DNA from: DASUPK01 sp963774305
Lineage (GTDB): Bacteria > Actinomycetota > Thermoleophilia > Solirubrobacterales > 70-9
Reading direction: 5' to 3'
Assembly (NCBI GenBank): GCA_963774305.1
Contig: CAVZEM010000007.1
Span: 62,001-126,000, forward strand
DNA: 64,000 bases
This document shows positions 1 to 8,443 of the stretch, one piece after another. The position numbers and the translations under genes were made by a program. The notes under the pieces were generated by a model. It was not told the DNA's origin, ran no database searches, and saw only the letters and a program-made list of their open reading frames with translations. Position 1 is the stretch's first letter. The number at the start of each line of letters is the position of its first letter.

Positions 1-702
1 GATCACGTTCGAGTCGACGACGTTCAGGCTGATCCGGCCGGCGACGAGAACCACCGTCATCACCGCCAGGACCGCGATCGGCATCGATGGCCGCAGGCCG
101 GACCCCTGGGCGCGGCGGAACCCGAGCCAGAGCGACCGCGCGAGCAGGTAGAGCAGCGGCGGATAGGCGAGGGGAACGGAGAGCCCGATGTTCCCGTTGT
201 TGAAGAAGTAGTGCGAGAGCCCGAAGCCGGCGACGAGCACGAGCAGGTCGAGGTGAGCGAGCCGGAAGGGACGGCGCCAGTCGAGCAGGCCGAGGACGAA
301 GATCGCGCAGAGCGGCAGCCAGACGTAGGGCGCGTTGATCATGCGCCCGAACGCGCCCGAGTAGCCGCGGGCCATGCGCCAGGCCACCTGATAGCCGGTC
401 CAGGACTCGATGATGTTCCCCGTCACCGGATCGATGACGACCTGGGCGACCTCGTCGCCGCCGTTGAAGAAGCCCACCTCCCAGAGTCCGGTTGCGTCGT
501 TGCGGCTCGCCGACGGCGCGAGGTTCGGGTGCTCCCCGAGGACGGCGATCGCCTTCGGGTCCTGCTTGGCGATCTCGATCGCCTTCGACTTGGTGATCTT
601 CTGGGACTGGGCGGCCGCGGCGCCGGGCAGCAGCAGCAGCGTTGCGGCGAGCGCTATCGAGAGGACAAGGGCAGAAACGACCGCGATCAGGCGGGGGCGC
701 AT
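1..702 (-). CDS. PepSY-like secreted/membrane protein, C-terminus beyond window
   Basis: The reverse strand reads open from an ATG at 702 through position 1 (234 codons), so the C-terminus lies outside the window. Residues 1-35 form a signal peptide: two Arg, a long Leu/Ala core and an AAAAQS cleavage region. Residues 36-105 look like a PepSY-type domain (KSKAIEIAKQDPKA, then DPVTGNIIESW), a fold often found in protease-inhibitory or periplasmic domains. From about residue 125 there are several hydrophobic segments. No catalytic motif is visible. Function is unknown; membrane location is clear, while the PepSY assignment rests on pattern recognition. Confidence 0.7.
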   Translation of the reverse strand, partial: MRPRLIAVVSALVLSIALAATLLLLPGAAAAQSQKITKSKAIEIAKQDPKAIAVLGEHPNLAPSASRNDATGLWEVGFFNGGDEVAQVVIDPVTGNIIESWTGYQVAWRMARGYSGAFGRMINAPYVWLPLCAIFVLGLLDWRRPFRLAHLDLLVLVAGFGLSHYFFNNGNIGLSVPLAYPPLLYLLARSLWLGFRRAQGSGLRPSMPIAVLAVMTVVLVAGRISLNVVDSNVI

Positions 703-718
703 ACGGCCGCCCACTTCA

Positions 719-801
719 TCAAACGGGTCGCGCTGCCGCGCGCCCTCGCGTCAAACGGGCTTCGCCCTTCGCTCCGAGATCCAGCGGCCTTGCGCCCCCT
801 A
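719..801 (+). repeat. Type B hairpin plus partial type A repeat
   Basis: The type B hairpin at 721-749 has GGGT, CGCGC, loop TGCC, GCGCG and CCCTCGC. It is followed by the 3' half of a type A element (GGGCTTCGCCC hairpin, then CGCTCCGAG and CAGCGGCC). The block fills the spacer between the 5' end of the PepSY-like gene and the stop codon of gtrA at 799, which touches its right edge. The outer type A stem is incomplete here, so this looks like a deleted or recombined copy. Confidence 0.7.
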
Positions 802-1227
802 GTCGTCGAAGGTCCACAGCTTGTTGCCGATGAAGTTGAACGGCATCGCGATCGCCACCGCGATGGCCTGGGCGGGCAGCTCGCTCATTCCCCCTCCCAC
901 GAGGAGCTTGAGCGCAATCAGGTTGACCACCAGGGCGAGGACGCTCACGGTGAAGAAGCGCGCGGCCTGAAATCCCGCATGCCCGTGCTTCGCATCGAAG
1001 GTCCAATGGCGGTTCCACCAGAAGTTGTTCATTACAGCGACGCAGAAGGCCAGGATCGCCGCCGCGATGTAATGGATGCTCAGCGGCCCGTTCAGCACAG
1101 CGAAGACCGCGAGGTTGATGAGGTAGCCCGAGGCGCCGACCACTCCGAATTGCATCAGCTGGAGCCAGTTGCCGGGCTTCAGCGTCCCGCGGCCGATGCG
1201 CTTCGCGGTGTCGACCGGGGGGCTCAT
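799..1227 (-). CDS. GtrA family membrane protein
   Basis: 142 aa with four predicted membrane segments and the GtrA signature: QFGVVGASGYLINLAVF near the N-terminus, the NNFWWNRHWTFD motif in the middle and NFIGNKLWTFDD at the C-terminus. GtrA proteins are thought to move polyprenyl-linked sugars across the membrane for cell-surface glycan modification. The ATG at 1227 overlaps the TGA of the upstream phosphatase-fold gene (ATGA), so the two are translationally coupled. A longer upstream frame exists but lies wholly inside that gene. The family call is firm; the substrate is unknown. Confidence 0.9.
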   Translation of the reverse strand: MSPPVDTAKRIGRGTLKPGNWLQLMQFGVVGASGYLINLAVFAVLNGPLSIHYIAAAILAFCVAVMNNFWWNRHWTFDAKHGHAGFQAARFFTVSVLALVVNLIALKLLVGGGMSELPAQAIAVAIAMPFNFIGNKLWTFDD

Positions 1228-2759
1228 CCTTGAGGTCTTCCGCCGCTCACCCCGAAGTGCTCGAGGATCACGGGTGCGAGATCCCGCAACGCCCATTGCG
1301 GCCGCTTACCCGGTCGCTTCGGCCCGCAACCGACGAAAACGGCCGGCCCCAGGGAATCGCCGCGGCCGAGCGAGCCGTGGCTGCCGCCGCCGGCATGGCT
1401 GATCCCGCCCCAGTCCACGCACTCGTAGCCCTCGGTCGCGGAGATCAGGATGTCGCCGGCGTGGGGGGAGGTGAGGGCGGACCAGAGGCGCGCCAGGGCA
1501 TCCGGGTACTCCTCGGACTCGAAGCGCCCTCTGGTGATGTCCGCGTCGAGCGCCTCAGGCTCCCCGCTCACCGCCCAGCTGTTCCCGCGCAGGTCGCGCA
1601 GCTGACCGCCGAGGCGGAAGCGGAACTCGCGCCCGTTGCGCTCGACTACGGCCTCGACGCCCGCGGGGTCGTCCAGTCCGACGCCGGTGCGCAGGACCGG
1701 GGTCCCGTCCTCACGCGCGAGCCAGGTGACCAGATCCACGCCCGTGAGGTCGCGCAGGCGGAGGCGCGCCCGCTCGTGGGTTCCGGGGTGGCGGCGCCCG
1801 GTGTCGAGGATGTAGACGGCGCCGGCGCGTGAGGTGGGACTGACCGCGATCTCGGCCTCCTCGGGGCGGTCGGTGTTGGGCTGAAGCACGGCCCAGTCCT
1901 CGGCCAGCTCGTCGGCGAGCGGGAGCGCGTGCTCCACCGCCGTCTGGGCGTGGTCGGCGGTGAGCAGCACCGCGTGCTCCTCCAGAAACGCGTCGAGCCC
2001 GCCCCCGGCCTCCACAAGCCGCGTGAACATCTCGTCGGCCTTGGCGATCGAGTCGACCTGGGCCTCCGGCCCGTGCCTGTGCGAGTGGAAGTCGTTGTCG
2101 GGCAGGCTGAAGAGCAGGAAGTCGTAGGCGCCTTCGTTGACGAGGTTCTCGGCGACGCAGGCCGAGTACTCGTCGCGGGTGCCCGGGCGCGTGAAGCTCG
2201 GCCCGCAGCCGGTCGGGCGGCTCGCGTAGAGATCTCCGTAGAAGAACTCGTCGGGCCCCCAGACGGCGTGGCGGAAGTTGGCCGCGGCGGCAGCCCGCTT
2301 GACGAGTCCCTCGAGCCCGAGCTGGTGACGCTGGCGGCCGCGATAGATCAGGAACGGCGTCGCCGCGGTGCGAATCCCCGCGTCGCCCAGCCGCTCGAAG
2401 ATGGTCTGAGCCTGCCAGCTCAGGTGGTCCAGGTTCATGTTGTAGACGAGGTCGTACATCGCCCGGAAGAGGCCGAACGTCCTGGTCGCCTCGAAGGAGG
2501 AGCCGTACTCGATGTAGCGGCGCTCGAGCCGGTGGTACCAGTTCATGCCCATCACCCAGTGCCCCGCCGGGCCGAGGCCGGTCATCATCTCGGAGCTCGC
2601 AACCGGGGTGACCGACGGGAAGCTGGAGACCACGTCGGTGACCGTCTGCCCACGCTCCACCAGCGCGCCGAAGGTCGGCGCCACGCCATCATCGATCGCG
2701 CGCAGCAGCATCTCGGGGTGCATCGCATCGACGACGACGAGGACGAACTTCCGCGGCAC
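1224..2759 (-). CDS. Alkaline phosphatase-fold / nucleotide pyrophosphatase family protein
   Basis: 511 aa. Metal-binding features of the type I phosphodiesterase/NPP superfamily appear in order: an N-terminal Asp in VLVVVDAMHPE, a nucleophile region FPSVTPVASSEMMTG, DNDFHSHRHGP in the middle, TADHAQ, and a C-terminal His in GGGSHGSLGRGD. It probably hydrolyses phosphodiester or phosphomonoester bonds; the substrate cannot be read from sequence. The GTG at 2759 is chosen because the conserved beta strand starts just after it, although no clear Shine-Dalgarno precedes it and the frame stays open to 2852, inside the upstream gene. No signal peptide is evident. It is coupled to gtrA by ATGA. Confidence 0.82.
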   Translation of the reverse strand: MPRKFVLVVVDAMHPEMLLRAIDDGVAPTFGALVERGQTVTDVVSSFPSVTPVASSEMMTGLGPAGHWVMGMNWYHRLERRYIEYGSSFEATRTFGLFRAMYDLVYNMNLDHLSWQAQTIFERLGDAGIRTAATPFLIYRGRQRHQLGLEGLVKRAAAAANFRHAVWGPDEFFYGDLYASRPTGCGPSFTRPGTRDEYSACVAENLVNEGAYDFLLFSLPDNDFHSHRHGPEAQVDSIAKADEMFTRLVEAGGGLDAFLEEHAVLLTADHAQTAVEHALPLADELAEDWAVLQPNTDRPEEAEIAVSPTSRAGAVYILDTGRRHPGTHERARLRLRDLTGVDLVTWLAREDGTPVLRTGVGLDDPAGVEAVVERNGREFRFRLGGQLRDLRGNSWAVSGEPEALDADITRGRFESEEYPDALARLWSALTSPHAGDILISATEGYECVDWGGISHAGGGSHGSLGRGDSLGPAVFVGCGPKRPGKRPQWALRDLAPVILEHFGVSGGRPQG

Positions 2760-2791
2760 GGCTAGGAGGGGAATCCGGGTGTGGAGGTCAT

Positions 2792-3247
2792 CTAGCGCAG
2801 GACCCGCAGGCCCTCGTGTTTGCGCTCGGCCTGCCGGCGGCGGGAGACCCACAACCAGATCAGGGCGACCAGCACGAGCAGCGAGAACGGCTTCAGGACG
2901 AGGCTGACGCCGGCGACGACGGCCGCGGCGAGCAACACGATCGCGGTCAGCCCTCCTGGGGACTGCGCTCGCACATCGGTGCCCAGACCACCCTGTTGGC
3001 GACGCACCGCGCCGGAGACGACGTCGCGCGTGACGATCGCGGCCAGGCCCGCCCCGATCACGCCGACGGGTAAGGCGGGCCAGAGTGCCTCATCGGCACC
3101 GTTCAGGGCGGCACCGGCGGCGAGCACGCCGAGTGGCGCGGCGCCGGCGACGGCCCCCCAGGCGGGCATGATCGGCGGCACGACGACGCCGATGATGAGT
3201 CCGACTGCGATGGCCAGGCCCAGTCCCTGGCAGATGGCAAGCAGCAT
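2792..3247 (-). CDS. Hypothetical membrane protein
   Basis: 151 aa from the ATG at 3247. Four or so hydrophobic segments (for example LGLAIAVGLIIGVVVPPIM and LTAIVLLAAAVVAGVSLVL) end in an Arg/Lys-rich tail (RRRQAERKHEGLRVLR). I do not recognise the family. The frame is open upstream to 3427, but that part contains a type B hairpin and overlaps the divergent aminotransferase start, so the shorter start is preferred; no good ribosome-binding site is visible for either. It lies upstream of and co-directional with the phosphatase-fold gene. Confidence 0.6.
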   Translation of the reverse strand: MLLAICQGLGLAIAVGLIIGVVVPPIMPAWGAVAGAAPLGVLAAGAALNGADEALWPALPVGVIGAGLAAIVTRDVVSGAVRRQQGGLGTDVRAQSPGGLTAIVLLAAAVVAGVSLVLKPFSLLVLVALIWLWVSRRRQAERKHEGLRVLR

Positions 3248-3269
3248 GATCGGGCCGGAGGCTACCGGT

Positions 3270-3296
3270 GCGAGGGCGCACGACAGCGCGACCCGT
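3270..3296 (-). repeat. Type B hairpin repeat
   Basis: Read on the reverse strand: GGGT, CGCGC, loop TGTC, GTGCG (one wobble pair), CCCTCGC. It lies just upstream of the preferred start of the 2792-3247 membrane protein and is nearly identical over its whole core to the copy inside the glycosyltransferase at 51466-51492. Confidence 0.7.
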
Positions 3297-3350
3297 GACG
3301 TGTTGGTGAATTGCCACTTACGGGATCGCCATTCCGCCACACTGTCCGCG

Positions 3351-4730
3351 ATGACCGAGCCATCTGAGCAGGAGGGTCGGCCGCAGCCCTCGAGCGAAGC
3401 GCCGCGGCGGCGGCGCGCGCACACCACGTCGCGCGACCTCGAGCGCTACGCGGGCCTCTTTGCCCGCCGAACCCAGGTGATGCGCTCCTCGGCGATGCGG
3501 GACCTGATGGCGATCACCGCCCGGCCCGAGGTGATCTCCCTGGCCGGAGGGCTCCCCGACACGTCGACCTTTCCGCCGGAGAGCTTCGCGGCCCAGATGA
3601 CGCGGATCGCGCATGAGTCCTCGGCGGAGGCACTCCAGTACGGCCCAACGGAGGGGTTCGAGGAGACGAAGGAGTGCATCCTCGAGGTGATGGGCGCCGA
3701 GGGAATGGCGCCGGACCGCGACGATCTGATCGTCACCAGCGGCGGTCAGCAGGCGATCGACCTGGTGACGAAGACGCTCGTCAACCCAGGCGACCCGGTG
3801 ATCTGCGAGGCCCCCACCTATCCCGGCGCCGTGCCGACCTTCTGCAGCTACGAGGCCGACGTCCACCAGGTGACCACCGACGACGAAGGCATGCGGATCG
3901 ACGAGCTCGAGGAGCTGCTCGAGGCCCTCGCCGTGGCCGGGCGGCGGCCCAAGTTCATCTACTCCGTCCCGAGCTTCCAGAATCCGGCCGGGGTGACCAT
4001 GTCCGGCGAGCGGCGGCGGCGCCTGGTCGAGCTGGCGCGAGAGCACGAGGTCCTGATCTGCGAGGACAACCCCTACGGGCTGCTGCGCTTCGAGGGCGAT
4101 CCCGAGCCCACCCTCTACAGCCTGGACGGCGGCGACTACGTCCTCTACCTCGGCACGCTTTCGAAGATCCTCTCGCCGGGTATCCGGATCGGCTGGGTCG
4201 CGGCTCCGCCGCCGGTACTGGAGAAGATCGGCCTCGGCAAGCAGGCCGCCGACCTTTGCACGTCCACCCTGACTCAGTACTTCGTGCGCGAGTACTTCGC
4301 GGAAGGCCGCTGGCGCGAGTACATCGATGACCTCGTCGAGATCTACCGCGCGCGCCGGAACGCGATGCTCGACGCGCTCGAGCGTCATTTCCCGGAGCAG
4401 GCCGAGTGGACGCGGCCGGAGGGCGGCCTGTTCGTCTGGGCGACGCTGCCCGAATTCATCGACACGACCGATCTGCTTGCGAAAGCCTTGCGCGAGAACG
4501 TCGCCTTCGTCCCCGGACGGGCGGCGTACGTCGACGGCCGCGGCGCCTCCTCGCTGCGGCTCAACTTCTCCGCCTCGGGCGAGGACGAGCTGCGGGAGGG
4601 CATTCGGCGCATCGGGGCGGTCGTCTCCGACCAGGTGGCGCTTTACGAGACGATCACGGGCGAGCACCGAGTCGAGGAGCCGGAGGACGACGAGCCGGGC
4701 GGAGAGGTCGTCCCTCTCCCGAACAGATGA
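3351..4730 (+). CDS. PLP-dependent aminotransferase, class I/II fold (LysN/MocR-like)
   Basis: 459 aa. Fold-type I aminotransferase of the MocR/2-aminoadipate aminotransferase subgroup. SGGQQAIDLV marks the cofactor-binding turn, YSVPSFQNPAG the substrate/cofactor Asn, ICEDNPYG the Asp region, and TLSKILSPGIRIGW carries the Schiff-base Lys. There is a 40-residue polar, Arg-rich N-terminal leader without a DNA-binding domain, so this is an enzyme rather than a MocR regulator. The substrate (aminoadipate, branched-chain or aromatic amino acid) is not determined. The stop overlaps the start of the following D-Ala-D-Ala ligase (ATGA), suggesting co-translation. The ATG at 3351 begins after a CACACT -10-like box, possibly leaderless. 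Confidence 0.88.
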   Translation: MTEPSEQEGRPQPSSEAPRRRRAHTTSRDLERYAGLFARRTQVMRSSAMRDLMAITARPEVISLAGGLPDTSTFPPESFAAQMTRIAHESSAEALQYGPTEGFEETKECILEVMGAEGMAPDRDDLIVTSGGQQAIDLVTKTLVNPGDPVICEAPTYPGAVPTFCSYEADVHQVTTDDEGMRIDELEELLEALAVAGRRPKFIYSVPSFQNPAGVTMSGERRRRLVELAREHEVLICEDNPYGLLRFEGDPEPTLYSLDGGDYVLYLGTLSKILSPGIRIGWVAAPPPVLEKIGLGKQAADLCTSTLTQYFVREYFAEGRWREYIDDLVEIYRARRNAMLDALERHFPEQAEWTRPEGGLFVWATLPEFIDTTDLLAKALRENVAFVPGRAAYVDGRGASSLRLNFSASGEDELREGIRRIGAVVSDQVALYETITGEHRVEEPEDDEPGGEVVPLPNR

Positions 4731-5674
4731 AAGTCGCCGTCCTGAAGGGAGGCAGCTCCCTGGAGCGTGGGGTCTCGCTTCGCTCGGCGGCGCGCGTCGA
4801 AGACGCGATCGGCGAGCTTGGGCACGAGGCGATAGGGATCGACGTCGGCAAGGACCTCGTGGCACGGCTGCGCGCCGAGCGGCCAGACGTCGTCTTCATC
4901 GCGCTGCATGGACCGGGCGGCGAGGACGGCACGGTCCAGGAGCTGCTCGAGATCCTGGACCTCCCGTACACGGGCCCGGGGGTCGCGGCCTGCGCCTTCT
5001 GCATGGACAAGGTCGCCGCGAAGCACGAGATGCGGGCGGCGGGGATCCCGACCCCGGACTGGGCCGCGTTCAACTCCACGGCCTTCCGGGAGCTGGGAGC
5101 GGCGGACACGCTCGAGGAGATCGAGCAGCGACTCGGCTTCCCCCTGGTCGTTAAGCCGGCGAGCCAGGGCTCCTCGCTCGGCGTCGAGTTCGCCTCGTCG
5201 CGGGACGAGGTTCCGGAGGCCCTGCTCGCGGCCTTCAGCTACGACGACCGAGTCCTGCTCGAGCGCTACGTGAAGGGCCGGGAGCTGGCGGTCAGCGTGC
5301 TCGGCGCGGCACCGCTGCCCGTTGTGGAGGCGATCCCGCGCGAGGAGGACTTCTTCAACTTCGAGGCCCGCTACGAGATCGGCCGCACCGAGTACGTCTG
5401 CCCGGCGGACCTGGGCGACGAAGAGACCCAGCGCGTCCAGGAGCTCGCGACCGGGACTTACGAGACGCTCGGCTGCAGCGGCTTCGCCCGGGTCGACCTG
5501 ATGCTCGGCGAGGAGGGTCCCCAGGTCCTCGAGGTCAACGCGATCCCCGGCCTCACCGACACGAGCCTCTTCCCGATGGCCGCAGAGGCGACGGGGATCG
5601 ACTTCACCCAGCTCGTCGAGACGATCCTGGCCTCCGCGCGATCGCGTCCGGCGGGGGACGCGCTGCCGGCCTGA
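4727..5674 (+). CDS. ddl: D-alanine--D-alanine ligase (first copy)
   Basis: 315 aa, full length. ATP-grasp ligase joining two D-Ala for peptidoglycan precursors. Signature segments: ALHGPGGEDGTVQ and YTGPGVAACAFCMDK (N-terminal domain and hinge), VKPASQGSSLGV (ATP-binding loop), and LEVNAIPGLTDTSLFP (C-terminal metal and omega region). KGGSSLERGVSLRSA replaces the more usual GG.S.E.EVSL start, so it is somewhat divergent. It is coupled to the aminotransferase by ATGA. A second, more canonical Ddl lies at 35423-36388 beside pknB, so this copy may be specialised or redundant. No van-type neighbours are seen. Confidence 0.88.
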   Translation: MKVAVLKGGSSLERGVSLRSAARVEDAIGELGHEAIGIDVGKDLVARLRAERPDVVFIALHGPGGEDGTVQELLEILDLPYTGPGVAACAFCMDKVAAKHEMRAAGIPTPDWAAFNSTAFRELGAADTLEEIEQRLGFPLVVKPASQGSSLGVEFASSRDEVPEALLAAFSYDDRVLLERYVKGRELAVSVLGAAPLPVVEAIPREEDFFNFEARYEIGRTEYVCPADLGDEETQRVQELATGTYETLGCSGFARVDLMLGEEGPQVLEVNAIPGLTDTSLFPMAAEATGIDFTQLVETILASARSRPAGDALPA

Positions 5675-5795
5675 CCCCTGCCGGGTACGGCGCGCCGCCA
5701 TTCCGGGGCGGATTTCCACACGGCCGCGCCCAGATCGGATAGGGGTAGGCCATTCGGCTCCGTGGCGGAGCCCCTTCTGAAGGAGAGGTACCACA

Positions 5796-6165
5796 ATGGA
5801 CTGAAGAGACGGCGGCTACCCGTCGCCATTCTCCTCGGCGTGATCGCGATCATCATCGCCGTCGCGGGAAGCACTGTGGCGGTCAGCACGGCGAAGAAGA
5901 GAAGACGACGACCGCGGCCAGTTACGTGACCCAGGCCGTTACGTTGCCGGCGCAGACCACGAACAACGGGATATTCGAGGGACAGGTCGATTGTCCCGGG
6001 GGAACACAGGTCATCGGGGGCGGAATCACAATCGCCCAGACGGAGCAGCTCGACCCGACGATGTCCGAGTCAGGTCCGCAGGGCAACGGCTGGCACGTCG
6101 CCACCGACCTGGACATCACGACCCCGCAGCCCGCGACGCTGACGGCGATTTGCTGCAGGAAGTGA
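5796..6165 (+). pseudogene. Secreted hypothetical protein with two apparent 1-base frameshifts
   Basis: A good Shine-Dalgarno (AAGGAGAGG, 5779-5787) precedes ATG 5796, but that frame stops at once (M-D-stop). The next frame, from 5801, encodes a clear signal peptide (LKRRRLPVAILLGVIAIII). A third frame, from about 5893 to the TGA at 6163-6165, encodes the mature part: TTTAASYVTQAVTLP, then CPGGTQVIGGG, SESGPQGNGW and a C-terminal CC pair. Adding one base near 5799 and one near 5898 restores a single reading frame of about 123 codons. The mature part resembles a recurrent actinobacterial exported family with CP.GT.V.GGG and P..NGW motifs. It is either a decaying gene or carries two base-deletion errors in the sequence. 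Confidence 0.65.
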
Positions 6166-6202
6166 CCTGCGGGTAGGTCCAAGCCCGCAAGGAGCCTGCG
6201 AG

Positions 6203-6234
6203 AGCGGTCTCTCGGCCGACACCGGGGGACCGCT
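6203..6234. terminator. Inverted repeat between convergent genes
   Basis: AGCGGTC (6203-6209) pairs with GACCGCT (6228-6234) around an 18-nt loop. It lies in the short gap between the disrupted secreted-protein gene and the DUF151 gene, which converge. There is no T-tract, so intrinsic termination is plausible but unproven. Confidence 0.4.
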
Positions 6235-6238
6235 TCTC

Positions 6239-6733
6239 CTATTCGGCGCCCTCGGCGAAGTCCTCGGGCGTGACGTTGTCGAGGAAGTCCTTGAACTTCT
6301 CTACGACCTGCTCCTGGTCCTCGACCTCCTCTCCCTCGAACTCGATCGCGGACTCCTCGATCACGTCGTCGGCAGCAAAGATCGGCGCCGAGGTGCGCAC
6401 CGCGAGGGCGAGCGCGTCCGAGGGGCGGGAGTCGATCTCCAACTCCGACCCGTTCATCGAGATCGTGATCGACGCGAAGAACGTGTTGTCGCGCAACTCG
6501 GTGACCGAGACCTTCTCGCACTTGGCCTCCATCTGGTCGAGGACATCGGAGAGGAGGTCGTGGGTCATCGGGCGGGGTGTGGAGGCGCCCTGGAGCTTCA
6601 TCAGGATCGCCGCGGCCTCCGGGTGACCGATCCAGATCGGCAGGAACTTGTTGCCATCGACCGTCTTCAGCAAGACGATCGGCTGCTTGCCGACCATGTC
6701 GAAACTGACTCCGTAGATGGTCATTCGCTGCAC
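6239..6733 (-). CDS. Bifunctional nuclease family protein (DUF151)
   Basis: 164 aa. The DUF151/BFN domain spans residues 5-130 (YGVSFDMVGKQPIVLLK, FLPIWIGHPEAAAI, RPMTHDLLSDVL, SRPSDALALAVR), followed by an acidic C-terminal tail of about 35 residues. Members of this family have nuclease activity in plants and are single-domain proteins of uncertain role in bacteria. The GTG at 6733 is chosen because GAGGAGA sits 5 nt upstream; the alternative ATG three codons later is too far from it. A perfect TATAAT is present upstream. The start-proximal region faces the divergent SRPBCC gene. Confidence 0.88.
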   Translation of the reverse strand: MQRMTIYGVSFDMVGKQPIVLLKTVDGNKFLPIWIGHPEAAAILMKLQGASTPRPMTHDLLSDVLDQMEAKCEKVSVTELRDNTFFASITISMNGSELEIDSRPSDALALAVRTSAPIFAADDVIEESAIEFEGEEVEDQEQVVEKFKDFLDNVTPEDFAEGAE

Positions 6734-6760
6734 GCAGGTCTCCTCGGGGCGTCCGCACGG

Positions 6761-6766
6761 ATTATA
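6761..6766 (-). promoter_or_regulatory. -10 box for the DUF151 gene
   Basis: The reverse strand has a perfect TATAAT about 27 nt upstream of the GTG start at 6733. No convincing TTGACA-type -35 is seen at 16-18 nt spacing, so only the -10 is called. Confidence 0.5.
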
Positions 6767-6818
6767 GGAGCGGCCCAAGGCTGGCCAGAGGCCATGTGCC
6801 GCGTCGTACCATGGCGCC

Positions 6819-7271
6819 GTGTCAACGAACTGCCGGCAGCACGCATTCATCGACGCGCCGCTCGACACCGTCTGGGAGCTGGCGTCCGATCCGGACCGCC
6901 AGACCGAGTGGTGGCCGGACACGATCAGCTTCGAGTGCATCGACGGTGACTTCGAGCAGGGCTGCCACGTCCGCAACGTCCAGTCCCGGCCCTGGCCGAT
7001 GTCGGATCTGGAGACGACGCTCGAGGTGGACAAGATGGTCCCGGGCAAGGAGCTGACGATCCGCTGCATGGACACTGGGACCTACACACGGGCCGTGCTC
7101 ACCGAGGGCCAGGGCGGCACCTTCATGGAGATGGAGGCGGGCAACGACCCGGCGAACCTCGGCGTCCGCCTGCAGATCGCGATGGCGGGGGAGCGGCTCT
7201 TCCGCCGCTGGGTGGAGCATGCGCTGGAGAGCCTTCGCACTGCCGCGGAGTCTGCCGAAATCAGACAATGA
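6819..7271 (+). CDS. SRPBCC (START/Bet v1-like) family protein
   Basis: 150 aa. The N-terminal pattern HAFIDAPLDTVWELASDPDRQTEWWPDT is the classic opening strand and helix of SRPBCC polyketide-cyclase/dehydratase-like proteins, and the C-terminal long helix (AGERLFRRWVEHALESLRTAAE) completes the helix-grip fold. These proteins bind hydrophobic ligands; no ligand can be assigned. The GTG at 6819 follows a GTACCAT -10-like element with a very short leader, suggesting leaderless transcription. It is monocistronic, divergent from the DUF151 gene. Confidence 0.82.
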   Translation: MSTNCRQHAFIDAPLDTVWELASDPDRQTEWWPDTISFECIDGDFEQGCHVRNVQSRPWPMSDLETTLEVDKMVPGKELTIRCMDTGTYTRAVLTEGQGGTFMEMEAGNDPANLGVRLQIAMAGERLFRRWVEHALESLRTAAESAEIRQ

Positions 7272-7363
7272 CGCCGACCGTGCGCCCGGAATTCGTTTGG
7301 TTGTGTTGCTCGCGGAGCCGGGTAGAGTGATCCGCCAGCGCCGACCAGCGGGACGTATCGTCG

Positions 7364-8443
7364 ATGGCGACCGCCGAGCTTCCAGAGAAAATCGAAGTCC
7401 TTAGGGAGAAGGACGCCATGGGCGGACTTCTTCCCGGTTGGGCTCGCCTTGCCGCAGGATCTGCGACGACCGTGACACAGGACGCAATCTGGTCGGCTGC
7501 GTGCGCCGAGACCGTTGACGCTGGCCTCCCGCTTGCGGTGGTGGTGGTCGGCAGCGTCGAGGAGCCGCGAGCGATCGCTCCGCTGGTCCGTCGCGGGGCC
7601 CAATTCGAATTGCTCGGCGCCGGGATGGTGCATGAGCCCTCCGAGCTACTGGCCGAGGACGACGATGCCCTTCGTGAGCTGGCGGACGGCATCGCCGGCC
7701 TGCGGACGACCGTGCTGCTCCACCGGTTGCCCGCGGCCTCGGCGTCGGTTCGCGCTCTGAAACAGGCCTTTCGCCCCTTCGGGTTCGTCGTCTCGCGCGA
7801 CTCCTACGGGCACGGCGCCATCCGGCTGGATGAGGAATGGACGCGGCCCGAGGGCCGCCTCAGCAAGCGGCGCGCGAGCGACCTGCGGCGCGCGCGGCGG
7901 CGTGCCACCGCCGAGGGCGAGGTCGACGTCGAGCTGCTGGCCCCAGAGGTGTCAGTGGTGGACGAGCTGCTCGACGAGGCCTTTGCCATCGAGGCCCGCA
8001 GCTGGAAGGGCCGCGAGGGGACCGCTCTCGCGGTCGACACCCTGCGCGGCGCCTTTTATCGCCATTACTGCAGCTCAGCGGCCGAGCGCGGAGAGCTACG
8101 GGTCGCCTTCCTGCGATTGGGTGACCGCCGCGTCGCCATGCAGCTGGCCGTGGAATGGGACTCCCGGCTGTGGCTGCTCAAGATCGGCCACGACGATGCC
8201 GTCAAGCGCTGCTCGCCAGGCATGTTGCTGTTGTTGGAGGTGGTGCGCGCCGCCGCCGCGGAGGGCCTGGAGGCCGTTCAGCTGCTGGGCGGGATCGAGC
8301 CCTGGACCTCGATGTGGACCGAGGATGTGGACGAGTGCGTGACGGTGGCCGCCTATCCCCCCGGCCCGGGCTCGCTATCCGCCGCCGTGGGACACATTCG
8401 TGCCGCGGCTCATTCCCGCCGCGAGGCGCGCCGCCGCCCTTGA
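7364..8443 (+). CDS. GNAT acetyltransferase, BioF2/FemAB-like
   Basis: 359 aa. Two tandem acyl-CoA N-acyltransferase-like halves. The second (about 150-330) carries the Acetyltransf_6 pattern: LSKRRASDLRRARRRA, then FAIEARSWKGREGTALA, YRHYCSSAAERGELRVAFLRLGDR, and LKIGHDDAVKRCSPGMLLL with the acceptor-loop Gly and Pro. This subgroup (BioF2-like, CelD) is frequent in exopolysaccharide and cell-surface biosynthesis. The 3' end overlaps the TTG start of a proline-dehydrogenase-like gene by 4 nt, indicating a two-gene operon. The acyl donor and acceptor are unknown. Confidence 0.8.
   Translation: MATAELPEKIEVLREKDAMGGLLPGWARLAAGSATTVTQDAIWSAACAETVDAGLPLAVVVVGSVEEPRAIAPLVRRGAQFELLGAGMVHEPSELLAEDDDALRELADGIAGLRTTVLLHRLPAASASVRALKQAFRPFGFVVSRDSYGHGAIRLDEEWTRPEGRLSKRRASDLRRARRRATAEGEVDVELLAPEVSVVDELLDEAFAIEARSWKGREGTALAVDTLRGAFYRHYCSSAAERGELRVAFLRLGDRRVAMQLAVEWDSRLWLLKIGHDDAVKRCSPGMLLLLEVVRAAAAEGLEAVQLLGGIEPWTSMWTEDVDECVTVAAYPPGPGSLSAAVGHIRAAAHSRREARRRP

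Noticed and set aside
4727..5674. First Ddl as vancomycin-resistance VanA-type ligase
   Set aside because: No vanH, vanX or two-component regulator adjacent, and motifs remain Ddl-like.
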